From: Betaproteobacteria bacterium SCN2
GTDB lineage: Bacteria > Pseudomonadota > Gammaproteobacteria > Burkholderiales > Thiobacillaceae
NCBI GenBank assembly: GCA_008923285.1
Contig: WBSG01000003.1
Span: forward strand, 186,001 to 250,000
Direction: 5' to 3'
Length of the DNA: 64,000 bases
Positions 45,747-54,426 of the stretch are shown piece after piece (positions within the stretch are counted from its first letter, which is position 1; every line of letters begins with the position of its first letter). The notes under the pieces were generated by a model. That model searched no databases, was not told the DNA's origin, and was given only the letters and a program-made list of their open reading frames with translations. A program made the translations under genes and the position numbers.

Positions 45747-46945
45747 GGCCGATCTCCCCGTTCACGTCCCAGCAGTTCGCGTCCGCCGCCAAGGGTGGCG
45801 GGGCCGCCCGCCGGCGCAGCGGAAGTCGACGGCTGGCGCAGCGCATCAGGTGCGCTGGCATAGGGCTGGGTGGCAATTTGTTGCAGTTTGTCCAAAGGCA
45901 GGTAGAGCAGGCTGCCGTTGCCCTTTTGGTCGACAATGACCTTGGAGCTGCTGTTCAGCACCTGCTGCATGGTGTCGAGATAGAGGCGCTGGCGAGTTAC
46001 CGCCGGGGCCTTCTGGTATTCCGCCAGGACCTGGGCAAAACGCGCGGCCTCACCCTCGGCATTGGCGATCACCTTCTGCTTGTAGCCTTCGGCTTCTTCC
46101 ATCAGGCGCGCTGCCTGGCCGCGGGCGCGAGGCACCACGTCATTGGCGTAGGCCTGAGCTTCATTCTTCAGCCGGTCGCGGTCCTGGTTGGCCTTCTGCA
46201 CGTCCTCGAAGGCTGCCAGCACCTGCTCCGGGGCCTGCACGTTCTGCAACGTGATCTGGCTGATGTTGATGCCGGTTTTGTAGCGATCCAGCACTTCCTG
46301 CATGAGCTGCTTGGCACGCGCCGCGATCTCGGTACGGCCCACGTTCAGCACGAAATCCATCTTGCTCTTGCCGACCACCTCGCGCATCGCGGTTTCCGCC
46401 GCCTGGCGCACGACGTCATCGCCGTCGATGACATTCTCGTAGCGGTTGATGAAAACGAAATCCTCGGCACTCTTGAGGTTGTACTGCACGGCGAACTGCA
46501 GGTCGACGATGTTCTCGTCGTCGGTCAGCATCAGCGACTCCTGCAGGTTCTTGGATTTTCCGCGATAGCCGACTTCGATGGTACGCACGCTTTCCACGTT
46601 CACCACGCGATGGGCTTCGATCGGCCAGGGCATGCGTAGATGCGCGCCCGGGCCGGTGGTGACCGTGTACTGGCCGAAACGCTGCTCCACGCCCCTGCTG
46701 CCCGCATCGACTATATAGAAGCCGGTCGCAATCCAGACCAGAAAAGCCACGCCGATCAGCAGCCCGACCAGTCGCGGGGACGGCGCCGCCCCAGGTTCCG
46801 ACGGACCGGATTCGCCGCCACCCTTGCCGCCGCCCTTGCCACCGAACATGCCGTTCAGGCGCTGATTCAGGCGCTGCCACAGCTCGTCGAGGTCAGGCGG
46901 ACCCGAGTTGTCTTTATTGCCCCACTGGGGATCGTTCCAGGCCAT
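45743..46945 (-). CDS. hflK: HflK, regulator of FtsH protease
   Basis: Partner of HflC in the FtsH-controlling membrane complex. The 400-residue protein has a Gly-rich cytoplasmic N-terminus (MAWNDPQWGNKDNSGPPDLDE, then a GGKGGGKGGG stretch), one membrane helix (about 59-79), an SPFH domain (IVDAGSRGVEQRFGQY onward) and an Ala/Glu-rich coiled coil, with a Pro/Gly-rich tail typical of HflK. It follows hflX by 23 bases and leads into hflC. Confidence 0.95.
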   Translation of the reverse strand: MAWNDPQWGNKDNSGPPDLDELWQRLNQRLNGMFGGKGGGKGGGESGPSEPGAAPSPRLVGLLIGVAFLVWIATGFYIVDAGSRGVEQRFGQYTVTTGPGAHLRMPWPIEAHRVVNVESVRTIEVGYRGKSKNLQESLMLTDDENIVDLQFAVQYNLKSAEDFVFINRYENVIDGDDVVRQAAETAMREVVGKSKMDFVLNVGRTEIAARAKQLMQEVLDRYKTGINISQITLQNVQAPEQVLAAFEDVQKANQDRDRLKNEAQAYANDVVPRARGQAARLMEEAEGYKQKVIANAEGEAARFAQVLAEYQKAPAVTRQRLYLDTMQQVLNSSSKVIVDQKGNGSLLYLPLDKLQQIATQPYASAPDALRQPSTSAAPAGGPATLGGGRELLGRERGDRP

Positions 46946-46968
46946 GATGTTTATGCAATCTTGTGGTT

Positions 46969-48114
46969 TCAGAGCGTCAGGCTGATCTGATCAGCGCGAC
47001 CGGAATCCTTGCCGCCTTCTGGCTGCTCCATCATCAAAAAATCCGCCAGCGCGCGCCTCAGTTCATCGAGGCCCGCGCCGTTTCTGGCGGAAACGCGAAC
47101 GGCTTGGAGTTTACCATATTCGTCCTTCTCGATTCCCGGCGCCGCGCCGGTCGCATCGATCTTGTTGTAGACCAGCAGTTGCGGCACGTCGCCGGCGCCG
47201 ATCTCGGCCAGGACCTTGTCCACCTCGTGCATCTGGCGATCGCGGCCGGGGCTGGCGCTGTCCACCACGTGCAGCAGCAGGTCGGCCTCCGCAGTTGCCT
47301 CAAGCGTGGCACGGAAAGCGGCGATCAGGCTGTGCGGCAGATCGCTGATGAACCCCACCGTGTCGGAAATGATCACTTCGCCCACGCCCGGCAGGTAAAG
47401 CTTGCGGCTGGTCGTGTCCAGGGTGGCAAAGAGCTGGTCGGCGGCATACGTGCCGGCACGGGTCAACGCATTGAACAGCGTGGACTTGCCGGCGTTGGTG
47501 TAGCCGACCAGGGCCAGGGTCCTGACCCGGTTGCGGCTGCGGGCGCGGCGCTGGGTCTGTCTTTGCCGGGAAAGTTTCCCCAGGCGGGTTTTCAGCATCT
47601 TGACGCGATCGCCCAGCAGTCGGCGGTCGGTTTCGAGCTGGGTTTCGCCTGGGCCGCGCAAGCCGATGCCGCCCTTTTGCCGCTCCAGGTGGGTCCAGCC
47701 CCGCACCAGGCGGGTGGAAAGATGCTGCAACTGGGCAAGTTCCACCTGCAGCTTGCCCTCGGCGCTCTTGGCCCTGCTGGCGAAGATGTCAAGGATCAGG
47801 GTCACGCGGTCAACCACACGGCACTGCAGGTGGCGCTCCAGGTTGCGCTCCTGGGCGGGCGACAGTTCGTGATTGAACAGCACGACATCGGCGCCGTGCT
47901 CTGCTGCTGCGGCGGCAATCTCGTCGGCCTTGCCGCTGCCGGCAAAAAAGCGCGGATCGGGCCGACCGCGCCGGCCCTTGATCAATCCGACGACATCCAG
48001 CCCGGCCGATTCGGCCAGGCGCTGGAATTCCTCGGTGCTTTCTGCGTATTCCGGGGTGTCGAAATCGAGGGAGACAAGCAGCGCGCGTTCGCCGCCCGTG
48101 GGACGTTCAAACAG
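46969..48114 (-). CDS. hflX: ribosome-associated GTPase HflX, probable CTG start
   Basis: HflX is a GTPase that splits stalled or heat-damaged ribosomes. The full frame gives 381 residues: N-terminal HflX domain (FERPTGGERALLVSLDF, then IKGRRGRPDPRFFAGSGKADEI), then the G domain with ALVGYTNAGKSTLFNAL near 203-218, VILSDTVGFI-like switch (ISDTVGFISDLP) and VYNKID. The homologous start position (FERP follows) has CTG at 48112-48114; no ATG, GTG or TTG exists between the upstream TAA and the TTG at 47985, which would cut 43 conserved residues. It follows hfq by 19 bases, the usual order. Confidence 0.9.
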   Translation of the reverse strand: MFERPTGGERALLVSLDFDTPEYAESTEEFQRLAESAGLDVVGLIKGRRGRPDPRFFAGSGKADEIAAAAAEHGADVVLFNHELSPAQERNLERHLQCRVVDRVTLILDIFASRAKSAEGKLQVELAQLQHLSTRLVRGWTHLERQKGGIGLRGPGETQLETDRRLLGDRVKMLKTRLGKLSRQRQTQRRARSRNRVRTLALVGYTNAGKSTLFNALTRAGTYAADQLFATLDTTSRKLYLPGVGEVIISDTVGFISDLPHSLIAAFRATLEATAEADLLLHVVDSASPGRDRQMHEVDKVLAEIGAGDVPQLLVYNKIDATGAAPGIEKDEYGKLQAVRVSARNGAGLDELRRALADFLMMEQPEGGKDSGRADQISLTL

Positions 48115-48133
48115 AGTAGGTTACCGATAAAAG

Positions 48134-48373
48134 CTAGGAATTTTCGTCCTCGCCGCCCTGCCAGTTGATGGCGCGCGACGGCACCACCGTCGAGATGGCG
48201 TGTTTGTAGACCATCTGGGTGACTGAGTTCTTGAGCAGGACCACGTACTGGTCGAATGCATCGACTTGCCCTTGCAACTTGATGCCGTTCACCAGATAGA
48301 TGGAAACGGGCACGTGCTCCTTGCGCAATGCATTCAGAAACGGATCTTGAAGAAGTTGTGGTTTGCCGGCCAT
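48134..48373 (-). CDS. hfq: RNA-binding protein Hfq
   Basis: Hfq is the hexameric Sm-like chaperone that pairs small RNAs with mRNAs. The 79-residue protein has the Sm1 region [40 protein letters not shown] and the Sm2 motif [10 protein letters not shown], followed by a short acidic tail. A clear AGGAGAG ribosome-binding site precedes ATG 48373. It heads the hfq-hflX-hflK-hflC run. Confidence 0.98.
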   Translation of the reverse strand: MAGKPQLLQDPFLNALRKEHVPVSIYLVNGIKLQGQVDAFDQYVVLLKNSVTQMVYKHAISTVVPSRAINWQGGEDENS

Positions 48374-48399
48374 TTAGGCTCTCCTGTTGTTGTCTCTTG

Positions 48400-48428
48400 T
48401 GTTATTGGGTTGGCCAGCGATTTTTCAA
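48400..48428 (-). promoter_or_regulatory. putative promoter of hfq
   Basis: On the minus strand TTGAAA (48423-48428) and ATAACA (48400-48405) are 17 bases apart, about 27 bases before the hfq start. The -10 match is partial. Confidence 0.4.
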
Positions 48429-48514
48429 GGGTTCTTCCGGCCAAGTCATCCAATTCTAGTCGAAAGCATGAAAAGCGGAATCACTTTGTTTTTCCGGGAA
48501 AAAAGCCGCAGGCA

Positions 48515-50356
48515 CTAGCCAGAAACAGACGCCCTGAGCAACTCGGGGTAGCCGAAATGGTAGCCCTGGGCCCAGTCGACGCCGACATCCTGCAGCCGGC
48601 GCGCAGTGTCTTCGTCCTCCACCCCCTCGGCGATGGTGATGATGCCCTGATTGCGGGAGAAATCGACCAGCGACCTGATCAGATTGAGCGCCTTGTTGTT
48701 GTGCTGGATGTTCTGGATCATCCAGCCCTCGATCTTGAGGAAGCTGATCGGCAGGCGCGACAAATACAGGAAGGAGGAATAGCCGCTGCCGAAATCGTCC
48801 AGTGCCAGCCTGAAGCCGAAATCGAGCAGGTATTTGAGATCCTGCTCCAGCGTGTCCAGATTCATGATGGCCTGGCGCTCGGTAATCTCGAACACGATGG
48901 GCTTGACCGGGCCCATCTCCACGCCGCAGCTTTGGCAATACCCCTGCGCGCGCTCCAGCAGCTTTTCGACCAGGTCGCGCCTGGCCAGGAACTGCGGCGA
49001 CAGGTTGATGAAATGCGAAAAGCACGGGCTCAGCCTGCCTGCCGCAAGATTCTGCGCACAGCGCCCCATGGTCAGGGCGGCGACGATGCTGTCGATGTCG
49101 GCCATCAGGTTCAGGCCTTCGGCGGCATCGATGAAGCTTGCCGCGGCAAGTACCTCCCCTGTGGGTGTCTGCAGCCTGGCCAGGGCTTCGTCGGCCACGA
49201 TCTCGCGCCGCGACAGGTCGACTATCGGCTGGTACGCCGCCAGGATGCGATCTTCGCTCGCCGCGGCTTTCAGCAGCGAGGCCATCTGCAGCATGCCGAG
49301 ACCATGCTTGCTGCTGACGATGCGGTCGCGGCCGCGCGATTTGGCCTCGTACAGATTGCTGTCCAGGTTGGCGAGCAGCGTGTCCTGGGTGCCCTTTTCC
49401 AGATCGAACTGGCCGAGCCCCACGCTCAGGGTCAAATGAATGGCGCCGACCGAGGTATCGAAGGCCTCATGCTGAAGGGTTGCGCGCAGTCGTTCGAACA
49501 CGGCCTCGGCCTGCGCAACATCAGCCGTATGCAGACAAACCAGGAACTCCTCTCCCCCCCAGCGGGCGACCCAGTCCTCCTTGCGCAGATGGTCGACGAA
49601 TACCCTGGCAAAACTGGCCAGTGTTTCGTCGCCGACGCGGTGTCCGTAGCGATCGTTGATCAACTTGAAATGATCAAGGTCGACCAATCCAAGCACGAAG
49701 GTCTGGCCATGCCGCCGGGCACGGGAAATTTCCTCGCGCAACCTCGCCTCCGCGGCACGGCGGTTGGGCAGGCCGGTCATCTCGTCGGTCAACGCCAGCC
49801 TTTCCAGCCTGGCGTTCTGCATGGCCTGCTTTTGCAGCAGGCCGATCCAGCTGGCGACCAGTTCGATGAAGGCGAGGTCTTCCTGCTTGAGCGAAGCTCG
49901 ATGTGCGGTTACGCCGGCAAAGGAGAGCACACCCCATAGCCGGCCGTCGATCAGGATCGGCGTGCCCACGTAAGTCTGCAGATTGAGTCGGGAGACGACC
50001 GACAAGCCGCTCAACGCCGGATCGGCGGCGAGGTCAGGCTGAAAAACCGTCGCCCGTCGGTCGACCACGTTCTGGCAAGGGGTGGCGGCGAGCGCCATTT
50101 CCATGCCCTCGGCAAACCGTTCCGCTGCATCGCACACATGCCTGACGCGGTACAGGTCGCCAGCGACTTCGCCGACCAGTGCAAGATCGAGGTCGAGGGC
50201 CCGGCAGGCTTCGGCAAGAATCGCCGCTACCCGCGTCGCATCATTGGGATAATGCCGGGTAGCGAGCTTCCAGAGTATGTAAAGCCGCTCCGGATTGACG
50301 CGGCTTTTGCCCGTTTCAGGAAAATCGGCGGCATCCGGGTTGGCAGACACATTCAT
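48515..50356 (-). CDS. GAF-GGDEF-EAL cyclic-di-GMP protein
   Basis: A 613-residue soluble signalling protein. Order: GAF-type sensor domain (about 35-175, ending SLKQEDLAFIELVASWIGLLQ); diguanylate cyclase domain with LTDEMTGLPNRRAAEARL and the active site GGEEF near 265-269, with the product-inhibition site RKED placed five residues before it; EAL phosphodiesterase domain with DEALARL near 385, FINLSPQFLARR, FEITER, LALDDFGSGYSS and AEGVED. The usual KID after the DDFG motif reads KIE, but the catalytic Lys is present. ATG at 50356 has AAGGAG ten bases upstream. It lies between galT and hfq, as a guest in the conserved order. Confidence 0.9.
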   Translation of the reverse strand: MNVSANPDAADFPETGKSRVNPERLYILWKLATRHYPNDATRVAAILAEACRALDLDLALVGEVAGDLYRVRHVCDAAERFAEGMEMALAATPCQNVVDRRATVFQPDLAADPALSGLSVVSRLNLQTYVGTPILIDGRLWGVLSFAGVTAHRASLKQEDLAFIELVASWIGLLQKQAMQNARLERLALTDEMTGLPNRRAAEARLREEISRARRHGQTFVLGLVDLDHFKLINDRYGHRVGDETLASFARVFVDHLRKEDWVARWGGEEFLVCLHTADVAQAEAVFERLRATLQHEAFDTSVGAIHLTLSVGLGQFDLEKGTQDTLLANLDSNLYEAKSRGRDRIVSSKHGLGMLQMASLLKAAASEDRILAAYQPIVDLSRREIVADEALARLQTPTGEVLAAASFIDAAEGLNLMADIDSIVAALTMGRCAQNLAAGRLSPCFSHFINLSPQFLARRDLVEKLLERAQGYCQSCGVEMGPVKPIVFEITERQAIMNLDTLEQDLKYLLDFGFRLALDDFGSGYSSFLYLSRLPISFLKIEGWMIQNIQHNNKALNLIRSLVDFSRNQGIITIAEGVEDEDTARRLQDVGVDWAQGYHFGYPELLRASVSG

Positions 50357-50422
50357 GACCGGCAGGCTCCTTATCACAGCGCACACTTTCTGGATAATAC
50401 AGCCTTGCTGGAAAAGCCAGCA

Positions 50423-51505
50423 CTAACCCTCCAGCACCACTTCACGCAGCTTGCGAGCGGCGATTTCGGGGCTGATGGTGTTGACGAACAGGCCGGAACC
50501 CAGTTCGAAACCGGTCGGGATGGAAGTGCGCGGACAGATTTCCAGGTGCCAGTGATAGCTGGCCGCATGCGTGCCGGCATCCTCGCCATGCGGCACCGAG
50601 TGCAAAAAGAAGTTGTACTGCGCGCCACCGATGACGGCGTCGAGACGCGACATGGTACGGCGCATGATGCGGGCAAGGTCGGGCAGCCAGTCGTCGGGCG
50701 TATCGAGAAATTCGGCGGAGTGCACCAGCGGCAGGATGTGCACCTCCCACTCGAAGCGGCTGGCGAAAGGCTTGATGGCGATGAAGTGTTCGCCGCGCTC
50801 GATGACGTACTGACCGACGTCGACCTTGCGGCGGATCTCGCCGGAGGCGCGATCGTAGATGGTGGCCTCGAAGGTGAGCGCCTCGTCCACCAGCGCGCAG
50901 AAAATGCAGCGGTGGTGCTTGTGGTAATACTCCGCGCTGTTCCTCACTTCGGCCTCGACGTTGACCGGCACCACCGGCATGGCGATGATCTGGCTGTGGG
51001 TGTGCGGAATGGAAGCGCCGGCGGCAGGGCCGAAATTCTTGAACACCAGCACGTATTTCAGGCGCGGGTCGGATTCGTACAGTTCGCCCATGCGACGGCG
51101 GTAGGCGCGGAACATCTTCTCGATGTGCGTCTCGCTCATCTCCTGCACGGCGGCGCCGTGGTCGGGATGGTCGACGAATACCTCGTGGCGCCCGTAGCCA
51201 TCGATGGTCTGCTGCAGGCCAAAGGTGAAATTGGCGTTCTCGCGGTCGTCGCCCAGCACCGGATAGAGGTTGGGCACCAGGCGCAGCGCCCAGTTGCCGT
51301 CTTCGGCCTCGACGCGGAAGATTTCCGGCGGGGTCTTGTCCTCGTTGCCGCGGCAGAACGGGCAGGTTTCGACATGCTTGCGCGTATCGCGCGGGGCCAG
51401 GTCCTCGGCTTTCTTGGGGCGCATGGAGCGCGCAGTGGCGACCAGTACCGACTCGGTCGGCACGATGGGGTTGAGACGAATTTCGCGAATTTCCTGCTCA
51501 CTCAT
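50423..51505 (-). CDS. galT: galactose-1-phosphate uridylyltransferase (HIT family)
   Basis: It exchanges UMP between UDP-glucose and galactose-1-phosphate in the Leloir pathway; galU is in the same window. The 360-residue protein has the zinc ligands CPFCRGNE near 50, the two HIT-fold repeats with GRHEVFVDHPDH, GASIPHTHSQIIAMP near 165-180 (active-site HxHxQ type), CIFCALV, and the second half with EVHILPLVHSAEF and HWHLEICPR. ATG at 51505 has AGGA eight bases before it. The frame continues upstream, overlapping the divergent phosphatase gene, but that part is not conserved. ADP-glucose phosphorylase-like activity is an alternative. Confidence 0.88.
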   Translation of the reverse strand: MSEQEIREIRLNPIVPTESVLVATARSMRPKKAEDLAPRDTRKHVETCPFCRGNEDKTPPEIFRVEAEDGNWALRLVPNLYPVLGDDRENANFTFGLQQTIDGYGRHEVFVDHPDHGAAVQEMSETHIEKMFRAYRRRMGELYESDPRLKYVLVFKNFGPAAGASIPHTHSQIIAMPVVPVNVEAEVRNSAEYYHKHHRCIFCALVDEALTFEATIYDRASGEIRRKVDVGQYVIERGEHFIAIKPFASRFEWEVHILPLVHSAEFLDTPDDWLPDLARIMRRTMSRLDAVIGGAQYNFFLHSVPHGEDAGTHAASYHWHLEICPRTSIPTGFELGSGLFVNTISPEIAARKLREVVLEG

Positions 51506-51574
51506 GACTGCATCCTGAAGACTGATTTTTGAGAGCATAATCAGCCTGCGCCGATGACGGATGAGAATCTTTTT

Positions 51575-52891
51575 ATGCGCCTGTTTCTCCTGTTTATTGC
51601 CATCGTCTTCAGTCTGCCGCTCCACGCCGGGCCAACGGCTGGTCCCATGCTGGGGCCGGTCGCCCGGCATACGGCGACGATCTGGGTGCAGGGCGACCGG
51701 CCGGCGACGGTCGCGCTCGAAGTGGCGCCGGAAAATCCGGCGCAGCCCGCCTGGACGACGGCATCCGCGAGCCTTGCCGCGGCAGACGACTTCACCGCCC
51801 GCTTCGATCTTTCCGGGCTGGCGGCAGGCACCGCCTACCGCTACCGGCTGGTCTGGAATGGCACCGTGCTGGATGCAAGCCATGGATTCACGACCCGAGC
51901 CAGGCAGGCCGGCGATTTCAAGCTTTACCTTGGTTCCTGCGCCCACCTGCATGACCCGGAAGTCGATTTCGGCAAGGCCTGGAGCGGCAGCTACGAAATT
52001 TACGACCGCATTGCCGCCGATGCCGATGCCGACGCTGACACGCAGGCCAATCTCATGCTCTGGCTGGGCGACAACATTTACCTGCGTGCGAACGATTACG
52101 AAAGTCCGGCCGGCATGGCGCGTCGCTACCAGAAGGTGCGCAGCCATCCCGCCCTGCAGAAACTGCTGCCGGCATTGCCGCACTATGCGATCTGGGACGA
52201 CCACGACTACGGACCCAACGACCACAACCGGAGTTTCGTCTTCAAGCAGGCCAGCCTCGACCTGTTCCGCCGCTACTGGCCCAATCCGGGCGCCGGGCTG
52301 CCCGGCGCCCCTGGCATCTTCACGGCGTTTTCCGTCGCGGATGCCGATTTCTTCCTGCTCGATGGTCGCTGGTATCGCGACAGCGACCGCGAACAGTCCT
52401 CCGCCGGCAAGGCCCTGTTCGGGCCCGAGCAGATGCGCTGGCTGAAAAACGCGCTGCTGGCCTCACGCGCGCGCTTCAAGTTCATCGCCGCCGGCAGCCA
52501 GTTCCTCAATGACCTGTCGCGCTTCGAGGGCTGGCACAACTTCCGGGAAGAGCGCACGGCATTTCTCGACTGGCTCAAGGCCAACAAGGTCAACGGCGTG
52601 ATTTTCCTGTCCGGCGACCGCCACCACACCGAACTGCTGCGGCTGGATCGCGAGGACAACTACCCGCTCTACGAACTCACCTGCTCGCCGCTCAGTTCCG
52701 GCCTGCATCCTGTCCAGCCTGCCGAGGCCGCGAATCCCGCGCGCGTGCCCGGCACGCTGGTCAGCGCGCACAACTACTGCACGCTTGCAGCCGAAGGCAG
52801 CGGCAACGCGCGCAGCCTGGTGATGCAAAGCCGCGATGCCGCAGGCAGGGTATTGTGGGAAGCGCGCCTGGAAGCAGGCGCGCTCAAGTGA
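51575..52891 (+). CDS. PhoD-like (alkaline phosphatase D) phosphodiesterase/phosphatase
   Basis: A 438-residue secreted metallophosphoesterase. A signal peptide (RLFLLFIAIVFSLPLHA) is followed by a fibronectin-like domain (about 20-110, GPMLGPVARHTATIWVQG) and a PhoD-type catalytic domain with LYLGSCAH, MLWLGDNIYL, HYAIWDDHDYGPNDHN and LSGDRHHTELL, carrying the metal-binding Asp, His and Asn residues. ATG at 51575 gives the clean signal peptide; an ATG seven codons earlier is open. Substrate is likely a phosphodiester or phosphomonoester in the periplasm. It diverges from galT and converges on der. Confidence 0.88.
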   Translation: MRLFLLFIAIVFSLPLHAGPTAGPMLGPVARHTATIWVQGDRPATVALEVAPENPAQPAWTTASASLAAADDFTARFDLSGLAAGTAYRYRLVWNGTVLDASHGFTTRARQAGDFKLYLGSCAHLHDPEVDFGKAWSGSYEIYDRIAADADADADTQANLMLWLGDNIYLRANDYESPAGMARRYQKVRSHPALQKLLPALPHYAIWDDHDYGPNDHNRSFVFKQASLDLFRRYWPNPGAGLPGAPGIFTAFSVADADFFLLDGRWYRDSDREQSSAGKALFGPEQMRWLKNALLASRARFKFIAAGSQFLNDLSRFEGWHNFREERTAFLDWLKANKVNGVIFLSGDRHHTELLRLDREDNYPLYELTCSPLSSGLHPVQPAEAANPARVPGTLVSAHNYCTLAAEGSGNARSLVMQSRDAAGRVLWEARLEAGALK

Positions 52892-52898
52892 GACGCGC

Positions 52899-54320
52899 CT
52901 AGCTGGAGGTACCCTTGGTGTCGGCGCCGAACTTGCGCCGGCGGAAGCGCTTCTCGCGGCGGGCCTTGTTCATCTCGCGCTCGGTGAGCGGCTTGGCCTT
53001 GCGTCCCTCGAAGGGGTTGGAACCGTCCTTGAACTCGATCCTGAGCGGCGTGCCCTGCAGCTTGAAGGCCTCGCGGAAGGTGTTTTCCAGATAGCGCTGG
53101 TAGTCACGCTGCACGTTGCCGACGGCATTGCCGTGGATGACGATGATCGGCGGGTTGCTGCCGCCCTGGTGCGCGAACTTGAGCTTGGGCCGGAACAGCC
53201 CGGACTTGGGCGGCGCATGCTGGGCAGTGGCGGCGAGCAGCACGCGGGTGAGTTTCGGCGTCGGCAGCTTGGCCATGGCCGCGGCATAGGCCGCCTCGAC
53301 GTCCTTCAGCAGGGCGCCCAGGCCCTGGCCTTTCAGCGCGGAAATATAATGAAAGCGCGCGAACGACAGAAAGGCCAGCTTCCTTTCCAGATCGCGCTTG
53401 AGGTTGCTGCGCGTATATTCGTCCAGCCCGTCCCACTTGTTCACCGCCACCACCAGCGCGCGCCCGGCCTCCAGGATGTAGCCGGCTATGTGCGCATCCT
53501 GCTCGGAAATTTCCGCCTGCGCGTCGAGCACCAGCACGACGACGTTGGCGTCCTCGATGGCCTGCAGGGTCTTGATGACGGAGAACTTTTCCACCGCCTC
53601 GAACACCTTGCCGCGTTTGCGCACACCGGCGGTATCAATCAGGGTGTAATGTTTGCCCTCGCGCTCGAAGTCGATGTAGATCGAGTCGCGCGTGGTGCCC
53701 GGCTGGTCGAAGGCGATGACGCGCTCCTCGCCGAGAAAGGCGTTGACCAGGGTGGACTTGCCGGCATTGGGCCGGCCGACAATGGCGATGCGCGGGCCGC
53801 TGTCGGCAGCCGCTTCTTCAGCCCCGGATCCGAACGGGGCCAGCGCGATCTCGACCATCTCGCGCACGCCCTCGCCGTGCGCGCCGGAAATCGCCAGCGG
53901 TTCGCCCAGTCCCAGTTCGTGGAATTCCGCCGTCACCACGGCCTGGTTCATGCCCTCGCTCTTGTTCACCACCAGATGCACGGGGCAGCGGGCGCGGCGC
54001 AGCTTTTGTGCAATGACCTTGTCCTGCGGCGTCAGACCCTGGCGACCATCGACCAGGAACACCACCACGTCGGCCTCGTCGATGGCCTGCAGGGTCTGGC
54101 GCGCCATTTCGTGCAGGATGCCGTCCTTCGCCACCGGTTCGAGACCGCCGGTATCCACCACCACATAGGGCTTGTCGCCCACCAGCCCGCGCCCGTAGTG
54201 GCGATCACGCGTCAGCCCCGGCTGGTCATGCACCAGCGCGGCACGGCTCTTGGTCAGCCGATTGAAGAGAGTGGACTTGCCGACGTTGGGACGGCCGACA
54301 AGCACGAGGGTAGGGAGCAC
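52899..54320 (-). CDS. der: ribosome biogenesis GTPase Der (EngA)
   Basis: Der is an essential tandem-GTPase needed for 50S assembly. The 473-residue protein has two G domains: first [14 protein letters not shown] at 8-21 with VVDTGGLEP and NKSE, and second [14 protein letters not shown] near 183-196 with [13 protein letters not shown] and VNKWD, then a KH-like domain (about 355-445) and a basic C-terminal tail ([12 protein letters not shown]). The start is GTG at 54320, with AGGA eight bases upstream and the N-terminus [13 protein letters not shown] at the family position. Confidence 0.96.
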   Translation of the reverse strand: MLPTLVLVGRPNVGKSTLFNRLTKSRAALVHDQPGLTRDRHYGRGLVGDKPYVVVDTGGLEPVAKDGILHEMARQTLQAIDEADVVVFLVDGRQGLTPQDKVIAQKLRRARCPVHLVVNKSEGMNQAVVTAEFHELGLGEPLAISGAHGEGVREMVEIALAPFGSGAEEAAADSGPRIAIVGRPNAGKSTLVNAFLGEERVIAFDQPGTTRDSIYIDFEREGKHYTLIDTAGVRKRGKVFEAVEKFSVIKTLQAIEDANVVVLVLDAQAEISEQDAHIAGYILEAGRALVVAVNKWDGLDEYTRSNLKRDLERKLAFLSFARFHYISALKGQGLGALLKDVEAAYAAAMAKLPTPKLTRVLLAATAQHAPPKSGLFRPKLKFAHQGGSNPPIIVIHGNAVGNVQRDYQRYLENTFREAFKLQGTPLRIEFKDGSNPFEGRKAKPLTEREMNKARREKRFRRRKFGADTKGTSS

Positions 54321-54352
54321 GGGTAATCCTAAGAAACAGTAATAAAGTTCTT

Positions 54353-54419
54353 AACAAGGAGGACAAGAGGACAGGAGGAAAATTCTCTTTGTCTTCCTCT
54401 TGTCTTCATGTCCTCTTGT
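54353..54419. repeat. GAGGACA-type intergenic palindrome, copy 5
   Basis: Left arm 54353-54378 (AACAAGGAGGACAAGAGGAC plus AGGAGG) and right arm 54385-54419, whose complement has GAGGACATGAAGACAAGAGG. This is one of the clearest copies: three eight- to nine-base units in a row. It lies between der and bamB. Confidence 0.75.
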
Positions 54420-54426
54420 GGAGTTT

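Noticed and set aside
51506-52225. Upstream extension of galT by about 240 codons
   Set aside because: It overlaps the divergent PhoD-like gene and is not conserved; an ATG with AGGA lies at 51505.
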